Assembly (NCBI RefSeq): GCF_900129755.1
Contig: NZ_FQWT01000001.1
Span: 62,001-126,000 of the forward strand
DNA from: Chryseobacterium oranimense
Lineage (GTDB): Bacteria; Bacteroidota; Bacteroidia; Flavobacteriales; Weeksellaceae
Length of the DNA: 64,000 nt
Direction: 5' to 3'
The translations under genes were made by a program, and so were the position numbers. Numbering within the stretch: position 1 is the first letter of the stretch; each line of letters begins with the position of its first letter. This document shows positions 52,579 to 61,870 of this stretch, one piece after another. The notes below the pieces were generated by a model that worked only from the letters and a program-made list of their open reading frames with translations, made no database searches and had not been told where the DNA came from.

Positions 52579-53985
52579 TCAGTTATTATATAAAGCTATG
52601 TATTTCTCAGCAGATTTCTCCCATGCAAAATCAAAATTCATATTGGCATGGATAAGATCTTCCATTACCCCTTTCTGATTGTAGATGGCAATTGCCCTGT
52701 TCATGGCATGTACTATATCATCTACTCCCGGATAGGTAAAATTCAATCCCGCACCTCCGGTTGAAATATCTTCTACCGTATCTCTTAATCCTCCGGTATA
52801 TCGTACGACAGGAACTGTACCGTATCTCATCGAATACATCTGGTTCAGTCCGCAAGGCTCTACCCTGGACGGCATCAGCAGAAAATCTGCGGAAGCGTAT
52901 ATCTTATGGGAAAGATACTCTTTATATCCAAGATCCAATGCGAAATTGGTATAGGTATATTCATATTCTTTCAGCTTATTTTCTATATAAGAATTTCCTG
53001 AACCCAAAATCATAATATTCAATGCTCCGTAGCTCTGTTTAATACTTTTCCAGACGACATCCGGCAGGAGATCCGCCCCTTTTTCAGTAGCAAATCTTCC
53101 GATAAAGGCAAACAGCGGTAATTCAGGCTTCAGACCATATTCTTTGCAAAGCTTTTCTTTGTTTTTCTTTTTCTGAGCTACGGCATTTTTAATACTAAAG
53201 TTAAAATCCAGCATCGGATCCGTTTCAGGATCCCAGACTTCCGTATCAATTCCGTTGATGATTCCGTATGCTTTTCCAAACTCCTGGCGCACCAGGCTTT
53301 CGAGTCCGCGGAAACTGATAAAAAGTTCCTCCAGGTATCCTTCTGAAACTGTTGTAAAAGCATCAGAGCACTTGATCATACTTGCCAATGGATTTATATA
53401 CCCGTTCCAATCCATGAGTCCCCATTTATAGGAATCAAAAGAAGGCATATACTTCGCCATATTCCAGCTCATCATGCCCTGGTACTCTCCATTGTGGATG
53501 GTACCTATTGTTTTTACTCCTTTTAAAAATTGAAATTCAGGACAATTCTGAATCATAAAAGGAACCAGTCCTGTATGATAATCATGACAGTGCAGTACAT
53601 CGGGACGGATCTCCATGGCACTCAGCCAGTGAAGCACACCATGCTGAAATGCCAGAAACTGGAAGCTTTCATCCTGGTATCCATAAGGATTATCCCTGTC
53701 TAAAAGCCCGGGAACTTTAACCATGTAAAGTTCAAATCCCAAAGCGTTTGTTTTCTCCTTCATCACCTGCACCTGAAGCATATTCTCTGCCTGATGAATA
53801 AACCCATCAAAAACTATGTCAAACTCATGATCATGAACAAAAGATTTGTTGTACCAGGGCATCACAACCTTTGCATCTATACCTTTTATTTTATTCTGAT
53901 ATTTGGGCAGTGCTCCCACAACATCTGCAAGGCCCCCTACTTTAGCTACCGGATAACATTCTGTACTTAAGTGATATATTACCAT
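52579..53985 (-). CDS. glgA: Glycogen synthase
   Basis: 468 residues of the GT5 type. The ADP-glucose-binding KVGGLADVVGALPK motif is near the N-terminus (residues 15-28), and the conserved HCHDYHTG and NGIDTEVWDP segments follow. The C-terminal domain has FIGRFATEKGADLL and the PSRVEPCGLNQMYSMRYG motif that binds the nucleotide sugar. It extends alpha-1,4-glucan chains from ADP-glucose. It is tightly placed between glgB and the lipoprotein gene. Confidence 0.97.
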   Translation of the reverse strand: MVIYHLSTECYPVAKVGGLADVVGALPKYQNKIKGIDAKVVMPWYNKSFVHDHEFDIVFDGFIHQAENMLQVQVMKEKTNALGFELYMVKVPGLLDRDNPYGYQDESFQFLAFQHGVLHWLSAMEIRPDVLHCHDYHTGLVPFMIQNCPEFQFLKGVKTIGTIHNGEYQGMMSWNMAKYMPSFDSYKWGLMDWNGYINPLASMIKCSDAFTTVSEGYLEELFISFRGLESLVRQEFGKAYGIINGIDTEVWDPETDPMLDFNFSIKNAVAQKKKNKEKLCKEYGLKPELPLFAFIGRFATEKGADLLPDVVWKSIKQSYGALNIMILGSGNSYIENKLKEYEYTYTNFALDLGYKEYLSHKIYASADFLLMPSRVEPCGLNQMYSMRYGTVPVVRYTGGLRDTVEDISTGGAGLNFTYPGVDDIVHAMNRAIAIYNQKGVMEDLIHANMNFDFAWEKSAEKYIALYNN

Positions 53986-54040
53986 AATTTCAGTGTCATT
54001 TGTGTTTCATATCCATTTTTAATCTTCTTCATGATAATGA

Positions 54041-55990
54041 TTATTTCTTATGTTGTTTTATTCTCTGTAATTTATACTTTTTATCTTTTTTCTGTCTTAA
54101 AATAATTCCCGCGAGCGGAGGAAGTTTTATGGTGATAGATTGCGGGTACCTTCTCCATTCTCCATGCTTTTCATTCAAAATATCAGCATTGGCATCGCTT
54201 CCGTTATATTTCTGATCATCCGAATTGAATATGACTTCCCAGTGCGTCCCAGCATTCACTCCAATAGTATATTCCAAAACCTGCGGAATTAAATTCAGAA
54301 CCACCATTAAAACATCATCCCTTCTTTTGCCTTTTCTAAGATATGCATAGACGGAATTTTCCAGATCGTCGGCTTCTACCCATTCAAATCCATGCTTATC
54401 AAACTGATTTTCATAAAAAGCAGATTCATTCCGGTATAAATGGTTCAGGTCTTTTACAAGGGTCTGCATTCCTTTATGAACCGGATATTGAAGTAAGTGC
54501 CAGTCGAGACTTCGGGTAAAATTCCATTCACCGGTCTGTGCAAATTCATCACCCATAAAGAGAAGCTTGGCTCCAGGGTGAGTATACATATATACATAGA
54601 GGGTTCGGAGATTGGCAAACTTCTGCCATTCGTCACCGGGCATTTTATAGATCAGGCTGGCTTTTCCATGCACTACTTCATCGTGTGACAGCGGCATCAT
54701 ATAATTTTCATTATACATATACACGGATGCAAAAGTAATTTTGTGATGGTGGTATTTCCTGTTGACAGGATCTTCTTTAAAGTAATCCAATGTGTCGTGC
54801 ATCCATCCCATCATCCATTTCATTCCGAAACCTACTCCACCGTCATGAACAGGTTTTGTAAGCATCGGGAAATCTGAACTTTCTTCCGCTATTGTCATAA
54901 TACTGTTCCCGAATTCCTTGTAAACCGCTGTATTGAATTCCTGCAGGAAAGCTTTGGCTTCAAGATTCACATTTCCCCCTTCAATATTGGGTTCCCACTC
55001 CCCTTCATTCCTTGAATAATCCAGGTGAAGCATTGATGTGACCGCATCTACACGAAGCCCGTCCGCATGGTAACGTTCCAGCCAGAACATGGCATTGGAA
55101 ATAAGGAAAGATTTCACTTCATTTCTGCCATAATTGAAAATATAGGACTTCCAGTCGGGATGAAATCCTTTTCTGGGATCTTCATGCTCGTAAAGATAGG
55201 AGCCGTCAAAGCGGTGAAGTCCGTTGGCATCTCCCGGAAAATGTGACGGTACCCAATCCAGGATAACGCCGATATTATTTTTATGAAGCTCATCAATCAG
55301 AAACATAAGATCCTGAGGTGAGCCGAAACGTGAAGTGGCTGCATAAAACCCGGTAATCTGGTACCCCCAGCTTGGATCATAAGGATATTCCATAACCGGC
55401 ATGAATTCCACATGAGTGAAACCCATCTCCTTTATATAGGGAACGAGTCTTTCAGCAATATCACGGTAATTTAAATATCGATCAGGAGCATTGCCGTCTC
55501 TCACCCAGGAGCCCAAATGAAGCTCATAAACGGATAACGGAGCATTCAGGGTATTACTTTTCCAGCGGTTCTCCATCCATTCCTTATCATTCCATTCGTA
55601 CCAGGTTGTGGAAACCAGTGAAGCAGCCTGCAGGTTTTGTTCCCAACTCAGCGCATAAGGATCGCTTTTTTCCAGAATTTCACCTCTTGCAGTTTCTACA
55701 GCATATTTATACAGGGTTCCCCATGTGAGTCCTTCAATAAACCCTTCCCAGATCCCCGACTCATCCCAGCGTGGAAAGAGAATATGGTCTTTATGATTCC
55801 AGTTATTGAAATTTCCTATAACGGACACTTTCTTCGCGTTGGGGGCCCACACTGAAAAATAGACGCCTTTTACCCCGTCTTTTTCAGCAGAGTGCGCTCC
55901 AAACTTCCCATACAGCTTGTAGTGCCTGCCTTCTTTGAAAAGGTAGACATCATGGTCAGTAAACAGTGTATAGGTTTTAACAGAATTCAT
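54041..55990 (-). CDS. glgB: 1,4-alpha-glucan branching enzyme
   Basis: 649 residues of the GH13 type. An N-terminal CBM48 domain (GVYFSVWAPNAKKVSVIGNFNNW) is followed by the barrel with DWVPSHFP, GLRVDAVTSML (nucleophile Asp), TIAEESSDFP (acid Glu) and LSHDEVVHGKAS (third Asp). It makes the alpha-1,6 branches of glycogen. It is the first gene of the operon, and the start at 55990 is the first ATG (55993 would be TTG). It is divergent from the CBM-esterase gene at 56191. Confidence 0.96.
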   Translation of the reverse strand: MNSVKTYTLFTDHDVYLFKEGRHYKLYGKFGAHSAEKDGVKGVYFSVWAPNAKKVSVIGNFNNWNHKDHILFPRWDESGIWEGFIEGLTWGTLYKYAVETARGEILEKSDPYALSWEQNLQAASLVSTTWYEWNDKEWMENRWKSNTLNAPLSVYELHLGSWVRDGNAPDRYLNYRDIAERLVPYIKEMGFTHVEFMPVMEYPYDPSWGYQITGFYAATSRFGSPQDLMFLIDELHKNNIGVILDWVPSHFPGDANGLHRFDGSYLYEHEDPRKGFHPDWKSYIFNYGRNEVKSFLISNAMFWLERYHADGLRVDAVTSMLHLDYSRNEGEWEPNIEGGNVNLEAKAFLQEFNTAVYKEFGNSIMTIAEESSDFPMLTKPVHDGGVGFGMKWMMGWMHDTLDYFKEDPVNRKYHHHKITFASVYMYNENYMMPLSHDEVVHGKASLIYKMPGDEWQKFANLRTLYVYMYTHPGAKLLFMGDEFAQTGEWNFTRSLDWHLLQYPVHKGMQTLVKDLNHLYRNESAFYENQFDKHGFEWVEADDLENSVYAYLRKGKRRDDVLMVVLNLIPQVLEYTIGVNAGTHWEVIFNSDDQKYNGSDANADILNEKHGEWRRYPQSITIKLPPLAGIILRQKKDKKYKLQRIKQHKK

Positions 55991-56190
55991 CAAGATATCG
56001 TTGTACTTTATTTTTCTTTGAAACTACGAAAATTCCCTGCAATAACGATTAATTATTGAACAAATAATTATTATGTTAATTTGGTTCTTTATAGCACATT
56101 TATCAAATATATTATTTTTTATATTCACTTTTTTATGATTTTAAAACAATCTTTTTTATAAATTTAGCTTTCAATTTATATTAAACACAC

Positions 56191-57315
56191 ATGATGAGGT
56201 TTGAACTTTATACTGAAGAAAGCGATGACAGACCGGTATACATCACCGGAAATTTCAATAACTGGAATCCCAGAGACTCCAATTATCAGCTTAAACAGCT
56301 GTATCCAAACAATTATTTTATAGAGATTGACGATCAGATTCTTCCCGATACTGTGGAATACAAATTCACAAAAGGAGGCTGGGAAAATGTGGAGCTCGAT
56401 AAGTACGGAAACATCACTCCAAACCGCAAGGCAGAAAAATCTGCAGGAAAAACTTCTGATATAATAGAGAAATGGAGGCTCAACTGGGGACCTTTCAAAA
56501 AGGAGTTTTTTCCAATTGCAGAAGTTATTTCGGATGAGTTCTACATTCCTCAGCTTGACCGTTACCGGAAAGTATGGGCCGTACTTCCCTACGATTATTA
56601 TGTTTCTGAAAAAAGCTATCCCGTACTTTATCTTCAGGATGCCCAAAATCTTTTCAACGAAGGAAGCGGCTACGGAAACTGGGAAATAGATAAAAAACTG
56701 TCCATCCTTGCTGAATACGGCCGTGGAGACATCATTATTATAGCCATAGAACACGGCAGTGAAGAACGGATCAAGGAATATATTTTTGACAATGATAATG
56801 TAGCCAACGGCTCCGAGGGAAAAAAATACATCCGCTTTATCACAGACACTCTGAAACCTTTTGTGGATGAGCACTACAGGACCAAAAAAGACCGTGACAA
56901 CACCGGAATCGGAGGCAGCTCTTTAGGAGCACTCATCAGCATTTACAGCGGATTTCTTTATCCCGAAGTTTATTCCAAACTGCTGATCTTTTCCCCTTCG
57001 CTTTGGGTGGAACCTAACAATAATTTTCCGATGATGAATTTCCGGATTCCTTTCAAGACAAAAATATACCTGTACGGAGGAAGCCAGGAAGGATCTAAAA
57101 TGGTAAAAAGGATCTATGTATTTGAAGAATATCTCAGACGTTGGGAAAAGAAAAACCTTTTTGACTTTGAATTCAAAACAAGCATCAATCCGGAAGGAAC
57201 CCACAGTGAATTTTACTGGTCGCAGGAATTTCCAAGAGCTATCGAATGGCTGTTCTATGACAACACTGAAAATCCGGTAGAGGTAACACCCCAGCAGCAA
57301 AGCATTAAAAATTAA
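56191..57315 (+). CDS. Alpha/beta-hydrolase esterase with N-terminal glycogen-binding-like domain
   Basis: 374 residues. Residues 5-85 resemble an AMPK/CBM48-like starch-binding domain (VYITGNFNNWNPRDSNY, the same motif as in the neighbouring glgB). The rest is an esterase D-like alpha/beta-hydrolase with nucleophile Ser244 in IGGSSLGAL. LYLQDAQNLFNE and a late HSEFYW (likely His) support it. No signal peptide, so cytosolic. It lies 200 bp from the glycogen operon in divergent orientation and overlaps in theme. An ester of glycogen or another glucan as substrate is an inference. Confidence 0.8.
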   Translation: MMRFELYTEESDDRPVYITGNFNNWNPRDSNYQLKQLYPNNYFIEIDDQILPDTVEYKFTKGGWENVELDKYGNITPNRKAEKSAGKTSDIIEKWRLNWGPFKKEFFPIAEVISDEFYIPQLDRYRKVWAVLPYDYYVSEKSYPVLYLQDAQNLFNEGSGYGNWEIDKKLSILAEYGRGDIIIIAIEHGSEERIKEYIFDNDNVANGSEGKKYIRFITDTLKPFVDEHYRTKKDRDNTGIGGSSLGALISIYSGFLYPEVYSKLLIFSPSLWVEPNNNFPMMNFRIPFKTKIYLYGGSQEGSKMVKRIYVFEEYLRRWEKKNLFDFEFKTSINPEGTHSEFYWSQEFPRAIEWLFYDNTENPVEVTPQQQSIKN

Positions 57316-57319
57316 GTTT

Positions 57320-58735
57320 ATGAAATTAATCAATAAAAAAAATAAAAAATATATCCAGGTCTTTCAGCTTTTCACAGAAGAGGAATGGACAAAATCTGCT
57401 AAAAATTATAATAAAAATATCTCTTCCTTTTTCTCCGGAAAGAAATATGAAATTTTCATCCATACCAATGAAGAAACTGTTACTTACCTGATTGGTTTGG
57501 GGAAATCAACAATGCAGAATTTCGAAATACAGCAGGTTGCCGTTAAATTTTCACAAATCCAGAAAGAAAAAATTCAGGCAGTCCCTACACTTGTGCTGGC
57601 AGATTTCCTGAAAGAAAAACAGTTTGAAGAATTTGTAAAAGGCCTGTTATTAGGAACCTACAGCTACCCTTTTGATAAGAAACATGCGATCTGGAATCCT
57701 AAATTTGAAATTCACTTTGAAAATTTGAGTCAGAAAAAACTTGATGCAATCGGTACAAAATCTGAAGCACTGGCAAACGGGCAAACTGCCTGCCAGGAAT
57801 GGCTGAACAAGCCTGCCAACCTTAAGAAACCTGACATTCTCAATTCATATTTAAAAAACCTTGCTAAAAAATATGACTTAAAATATACAGTATTTACCAG
57901 AAAAAAATGTGAAGAACTTGGGCTCGGTGCTTATCTGTCCGTTAATCAGGGAAGTGCTTATGATGCTGCTTTTACCATTATAGAATATAAAACCACGGCT
58001 AAAAATGCAAAAACATTTGGCCTTGTAGGAAAATGTGTTCTTTTTGATACGGGAGGTATTTCGCTCAAGAATCCGGACAATATGCACTATATGAAATCTG
58101 ATATGGGAGGCGCCACGGCTGTTATAGGAACCCTGATTTACGCAGCAGAAATGCAGATTCCCGTTAATATTGTAGCCATACTTCCTATCACCGACAATGC
58201 TATTTCCGAAAGGGCTTTTCTTCCCAGTGATGTCATTACGGCTTACAATGGCAAAACCATTGAAGTCCTGAATACCGATGCGGAAGGCAGGATGATCCTT
58301 GCCGACGGACTTTCCTATCTGGCTAAAAATTATAAAACGGACTTCCTCATTGATCTTGCCACGCTTACAGGAAGTGCTGTCAGAATGTTTGGCGATACCT
58401 GTGGAGCTATGTTTTCCAATAATGATGAGCTGAAAAACCTTATGATAAAAACAGGAGACCTAACCAACCAGAGGCTGTGGAATCTTCCTTTATGGGAGGT
58501 ATGGAAAGACGACATCCAATCTGATGTGGCAGACCTTAAAAATATCTCCATGAAGCCTATCGGAGACTGTATCATAGCAGCTAAATTTCTGGAACAGTTT
58601 ATAGAGAACCACCCTAAATGGGCCCATCTTGACATTGCAGGAGTAGCTTTCGGAAGCACAGGATATTCAAAAGAAAAAGCAGCAACCGGCTTTGGAGTGC
58701 AGTTATTGGCCGATTTAATTGAAAATTATCATTAA
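57320..58735 (+). CDS. M17 family leucyl aminopeptidase
   Basis: 471 residues. The catalytic C-terminal domain shows the signature NTDAEGRMILADGL and the metal ligands in KCVLFDTGGISLKNPDNMHYMKSDMGGA (Lys and Asp) and the NTDAEGR Asp/Glu. It cuts N-terminal residues from peptides using two metal ions. It lies 4 bp after the CBM-esterase gene, so the two form an operon. In context it could trim products of the ligase cluster downstream, which is an inference. Confidence 0.9.
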   Translation: MKLINKKNKKYIQVFQLFTEEEWTKSAKNYNKNISSFFSGKKYEIFIHTNEETVTYLIGLGKSTMQNFEIQQVAVKFSQIQKEKIQAVPTLVLADFLKEKQFEEFVKGLLLGTYSYPFDKKHAIWNPKFEIHFENLSQKKLDAIGTKSEALANGQTACQEWLNKPANLKKPDILNSYLKNLAKKYDLKYTVFTRKKCEELGLGAYLSVNQGSAYDAAFTIIEYKTTAKNAKTFGLVGKCVLFDTGGISLKNPDNMHYMKSDMGGATAVIGTLIYAAEMQIPVNIVAILPITDNAISERAFLPSDVITAYNGKTIEVLNTDAEGRMILADGLSYLAKNYKTDFLIDLATLTGSAVRMFGDTCGAMFSNNDELKNLMIKTGDLTNQRLWNLPLWEVWKDDIQSDVADLKNISMKPIGDCIIAAKFLEQFIENHPKWAHLDIAGVAFGSTGYSKEKAATGFGVQLLADLIENYH

Positions 58736-58838
58736 AAATTAGTTTTTTTCAAAATTTCTCTGTATACTTGATTAGGTATTTTCAAAAACGCAGTTTATTA
58801 TAGTTTTTAACATTAATTAATCAATAAAAAATTGCTTT

Positions 58839-58846
58839 TATTTTTG
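58839..58846 (+). promoter_or_regulatory. -7 promoter element for the amidoligase cluster
   Basis: TATTTTTG matches TAnnTTTG and ends 29 nt before the first ATP-grasp gene. Thus the cluster likely has its own promoter, separate from the esterase/M17 pair. Confidence 0.5.
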
Positions 58847-58875
58847 ATAATCTACTAAAAACTAAAAAACATTAT

Positions 58876-60087
58876 ATGGAGGAGAAAACTATAGTATGTA
58901 TTTCGTGCTATTACAAGGGCTATGATTTCATGGATGAAATGAAAAAGCTCGGTAATAAAATTATCTTGGTGACATCAGAGGGCCTTAAAGAAAAAAACTG
59001 GCCATGGCATGCTATTGATGAGGTATTTTATATGGCTGAAATAAAGCCGTCCGTCTGGAACCTGGATCATCTTGTTCAGGGATTTTCACATCTCATGAAA
59101 ACCAGAAAAGTAGATGCTGTGGTTGCATTGGACGATTATGATGTAGAAAAGGCAGCACTGATCAGGGAAACATTCCGTATTCCCGGCATGGGACAGACTA
59201 CTCACCGCTATTTCAGGGATAAGCTGGCTATGCGCCAGAAAGCAAAAGATTCGGGAATTAGTGTTCCGGAATTTACAGCTGTTTTTAATAATGACGAAGT
59301 GAACAGCTTTATAGAGAAAGTTCCGGCTCCTTGGGTATTAAAACCCCGCTCAGAAGCATCCGCATCAGGAATTAAAAAGTTTTCGTCCAAAGATGAGCTC
59401 TGGAACGAACTGAATGCCCTCGGTGAAGAGCGGCACCTGTTTCTGCTGGAAAGTTTTAAACCCGGAGATGTTTATCATGTGGACAGTCTGACTTTTAATA
59501 AAGAGATTGTGTTTACTTCTGCATCAAAATATCTAGCCCCGCCCATGCAGGTTTCGCATGAAGGCGGTGTATTCAGATCCAAAACCTTGGGAAGATATTC
59601 TGATGAATTTAAAGCCCTTGAAGAAGTCAATGCCAAAGTTCTTTCCAGCTTCGGGTTAATGAACGGAGCTACCCATACTGAATTCATCCGTGGAAAAGCA
59701 GACGGAAAATGGTATTTCCTTGAGACATCCTCCAGAGTTGGCGGTGCACACATTCCAGATCTTGTTGAAGCTTCCAGTAATATAAATATCTGGAGGGAAT
59801 GGGCCAAGATTGAAGATGCCCTTCTGCGTGGAAAAAACTATGAGGCTTCAAAACCTACAGGGTATTATTCAGGTCTCATCATTGCCCTGATTAAAGATAA
59901 AGAGCCGGATTACAGTGCTTTCAGCAGCCAGGAAGCTGTAAAGTTCCTTCCGATCGATCATCATGTAGGAATTGTTTACAAATCCAGCGACCCCGATATT
60001 ATACAGCAAAGATTAGACAGTGCCGCCGAGAAGATTCAGGCGGAAATGCTGAATATTCTACCGCCCAAAAGTAAACTGACAAGCTAA
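58876..60087 (+). CDS. ATP-grasp ligase 1 (L-amino acid ligase/carnosine synthase-like)
   Basis: 403 residues. An N-terminal pre-ATP-grasp domain is followed by the ATP-grasp fold: phosphate-binding PWVLKPRSEASASGI (Lys156), the adenine-strand LFLLESFKPGDVYHVDSL (Glu192), HTEFIRG, and the Mg-binding YFLETSSRVGG (Glu283, Arg287). This layout is that of amino-acid or dipeptide ligases such as carnosine synthase and BacD-like enzymes. It should join a carboxylate to an amine through an acyl phosphate; the substrates are unknown. First of five tightly spaced genes. Confidence 0.85.
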   Translation: MEEKTIVCISCYYKGYDFMDEMKKLGNKIILVTSEGLKEKNWPWHAIDEVFYMAEIKPSVWNLDHLVQGFSHLMKTRKVDAVVALDDYDVEKAALIRETFRIPGMGQTTHRYFRDKLAMRQKAKDSGISVPEFTAVFNNDEVNSFIEKVPAPWVLKPRSEASASGIKKFSSKDELWNELNALGEERHLFLLESFKPGDVYHVDSLTFNKEIVFTSASKYLAPPMQVSHEGGVFRSKTLGRYSDEFKALEEVNAKVLSSFGLMNGATHTEFIRGKADGKWYFLETSSRVGGAHIPDLVEASSNINIWREWAKIEDALLRGKNYEASKPTGYYSGLIIALIKDKEPDYSAFSSQEAVKFLPIDHHVGIVYKSSDPDIIQQRLDSAAEKIQAEMLNILPPKSKLTS

Positions 60088-60116
60088 ACACAAAATATAA
60101 TAAAAGAAATTGATCA

Positions 60117-60827
60117 ATGCCGCATATCGAACATACAGATTATTATTCAAACATATTGGGAACAAGTCTTAAAGTAGAGGTTACAGGACATTACGGATAT
60201 CCCATCGTCATGTTTCCCACTTCCCAAGGACAGTACACCCAAAATCATGACTTTCATCTCAACGGAAGCATCAACTGGTTTATAGAACAGGGAAAAGTAA
60301 AACTCTACAATATACAGACGATTGACAGCTGGAGCTTTTATGATGAAAAAATTTCGCCCCAGCAAAGAATTAAAAATTATGAACTTTATGTACAGTTCCT
60401 GATTCAGGAATTCATCCCATACATTCAGAAGATCCATCAAACCCACCGGGTCGCAGTGGCGGGAGCAAGTTTCGGGGGCTATCATGCTGCTAATTTTGCT
60501 TTCAGGTTTCCGGATGTGGTTTCGCATCTGTTCTGCCTTTCGGGAGCATTCAGCATCAGGAATTTTATGGACGGTTATTCGGACGACCTGGTTTATTTTA
60601 ACTGCCCGAGGGAATTTGTAAAGAATGACGAAGCCTGGAAATACAAACACATGCACATTGTACTGAGTACTTCAGACCAGGATATCTGCAGGGATAAAAA
60701 CCTTGAAATGGCAGATATCTTAAGCTCCAAAGGAATAGATTTCTGGTATGATGAAAGAAAATGGATTAATCACGACTGGCCGCTATGGAGAATGGTCTTT
60801 CCGACATTTATAAGTGCATTTTTTTAA
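60117..60827 (+). CDS. Esterase D-like alpha/beta-hydrolase
   Basis: 236 residues. The nucleophile elbow GASFGGY (Ser118), a late NHDWPLWR with the likely His, and a conserved start (TDYYSNILGTSLKVEVTGHYG) identify an esterase D/putative acyl hydrolase. No signal peptide. It sits between the two ATP-grasp genes, so it may transfer or release an acyl group during assembly. It is unrelated in detail to the larger esterase at 56191, which has an added CBM-like domain. Confidence 0.82.
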   Translation: MPHIEHTDYYSNILGTSLKVEVTGHYGYPIVMFPTSQGQYTQNHDFHLNGSINWFIEQGKVKLYNIQTIDSWSFYDEKISPQQRIKNYELYVQFLIQEFIPYIQKIHQTHRVAVAGASFGGYHAANFAFRFPDVVSHLFCLSGAFSIRNFMDGYSDDLVYFNCPREFVKNDEAWKYKHMHIVLSTSDQDICRDKNLEMADILSSKGIDFWYDERKWINHDWPLWRMVFPTFISAFF

Positions 60828-60884
60828 CAAAAGCATATTTAAGAAGATTAAAATTATAATACACACCAATTAAAAACAGAAATT

Positions 60885-61838
60885 ATGGCAAAAAAAGTGG
60901 GAATTCTATTCGGTATGGAAGATACATTTCCTTGGGCTTTTATCGACAAAGTAAATGAACTGGGCGGCGGTGAGATTATTGCCGAGGCAGTTAATATCGA
61001 TAAACTTGAGCAGGGTGCTGATTACGGCTATGCAGTCATTATCGACAGAATTTCGCAGGATGTTCCTTTCTACAGGGCTTATTTGAAAAATGCAGCACTG
61101 AACGGTACTTATGTAATCAATAACCCATTCTGGTGGAGCGCGGATGAAAAATTCTTCAACAATGCGCTGATGACGAAGCTGGGAATTCCACTTCCTAAAA
61201 CAGTTCTGCTTCCTTCACACGAAAGACCGACAGACACTTCCGAAACATCATTCAGAAACCTGAAATTTCCTCACGACTGGGAATACATTTTCAATTATGT
61301 AGGATTTCCGGCTTATATGAAGCCTCACGACGGAGGCGGATGGAAAAGCGTATACAGAGTAGAAAACCCTGAAGATCTGTGGGATAAATTAAGTGAAACC
61401 GAACAGCTGGTAATGATGGTACAGGAAGAAATTGTCTTCGACGATTATTACAGGGTTTACTGCCTGGGTAAAAAATATGTTCACATCATGCCTTACGAGC
61501 CGCGTAACCCGCACCATCTAAGGTATGCTACTACCCACCAGACCCAGGGTGAAGATCTTGAAAAATTGTTAAAAACCATCCACGATTATACCATTAAAAT
61601 GAATGAAGCTCTCGGCTACGATTTCAATACCGTGGAATTTGCCATCAGAGACGGAATTCCATATGCTATCGATTTCTGTAATCCGGCTCCTGATGCCGAC
61701 AGAAACTCTGTAGGTGAAGAAAACTTTGCGTGGATCGTGGAACATGCTGCCAAACTTGCCATTGAAAAAGCAAAAGAATATGTTCCCGGAAAACCTAATA
61801 TTTCCTGGGGAACTTTTGTAAAAGACTCCGTAAAATAA
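60885..61838 (+). CDS. ATP-grasp ligase 2 (RimK-like)
   Basis: 317 residues, shorter than ligase 1. GFPAYMKPHDGGGW (Lys146), VQEEIVFDDYYRVY (Glu, Tyr), TVEFAIRDGIPYAIDFCNPAPDAD (Glu251; Asp263, Asn266) show the ATP and metal sites, with the final Asn-Pro motif typical of RimK/GshB-type enzymes. It probably makes another amide bond in the same pathway. It starts 58 bp after the esterase gene and ends 33 bp before the GCS2-type gene. Confidence 0.83.
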   Translation: MAKKVGILFGMEDTFPWAFIDKVNELGGGEIIAEAVNIDKLEQGADYGYAVIIDRISQDVPFYRAYLKNAALNGTYVINNPFWWSADEKFFNNALMTKLGIPLPKTVLLPSHERPTDTSETSFRNLKFPHDWEYIFNYVGFPAYMKPHDGGGWKSVYRVENPEDLWDKLSETEQLVMMVQEEIVFDDYYRVYCLGKKYVHIMPYEPRNPHHLRYATTHQTQGEDLEKLLKTIHDYTIKMNEALGYDFNTVEFAIRDGIPYAIDFCNPAPDADRNSVGEENFAWIVEHAAKLAIEKAKEYVPGKPNISWGTFVKDSVK

Positions 61839-61870
61839 AACATTAAGAATAAAAAAACACGAAAAAAAAA

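Noticed and set aside
56176..56874. 232-residue minus-strand frame opposite the CBM-esterase
   Set aside because: Antisense to a gene with clear catalytic motifs; its own translation is a mix of hydrophobic residues without family signature.
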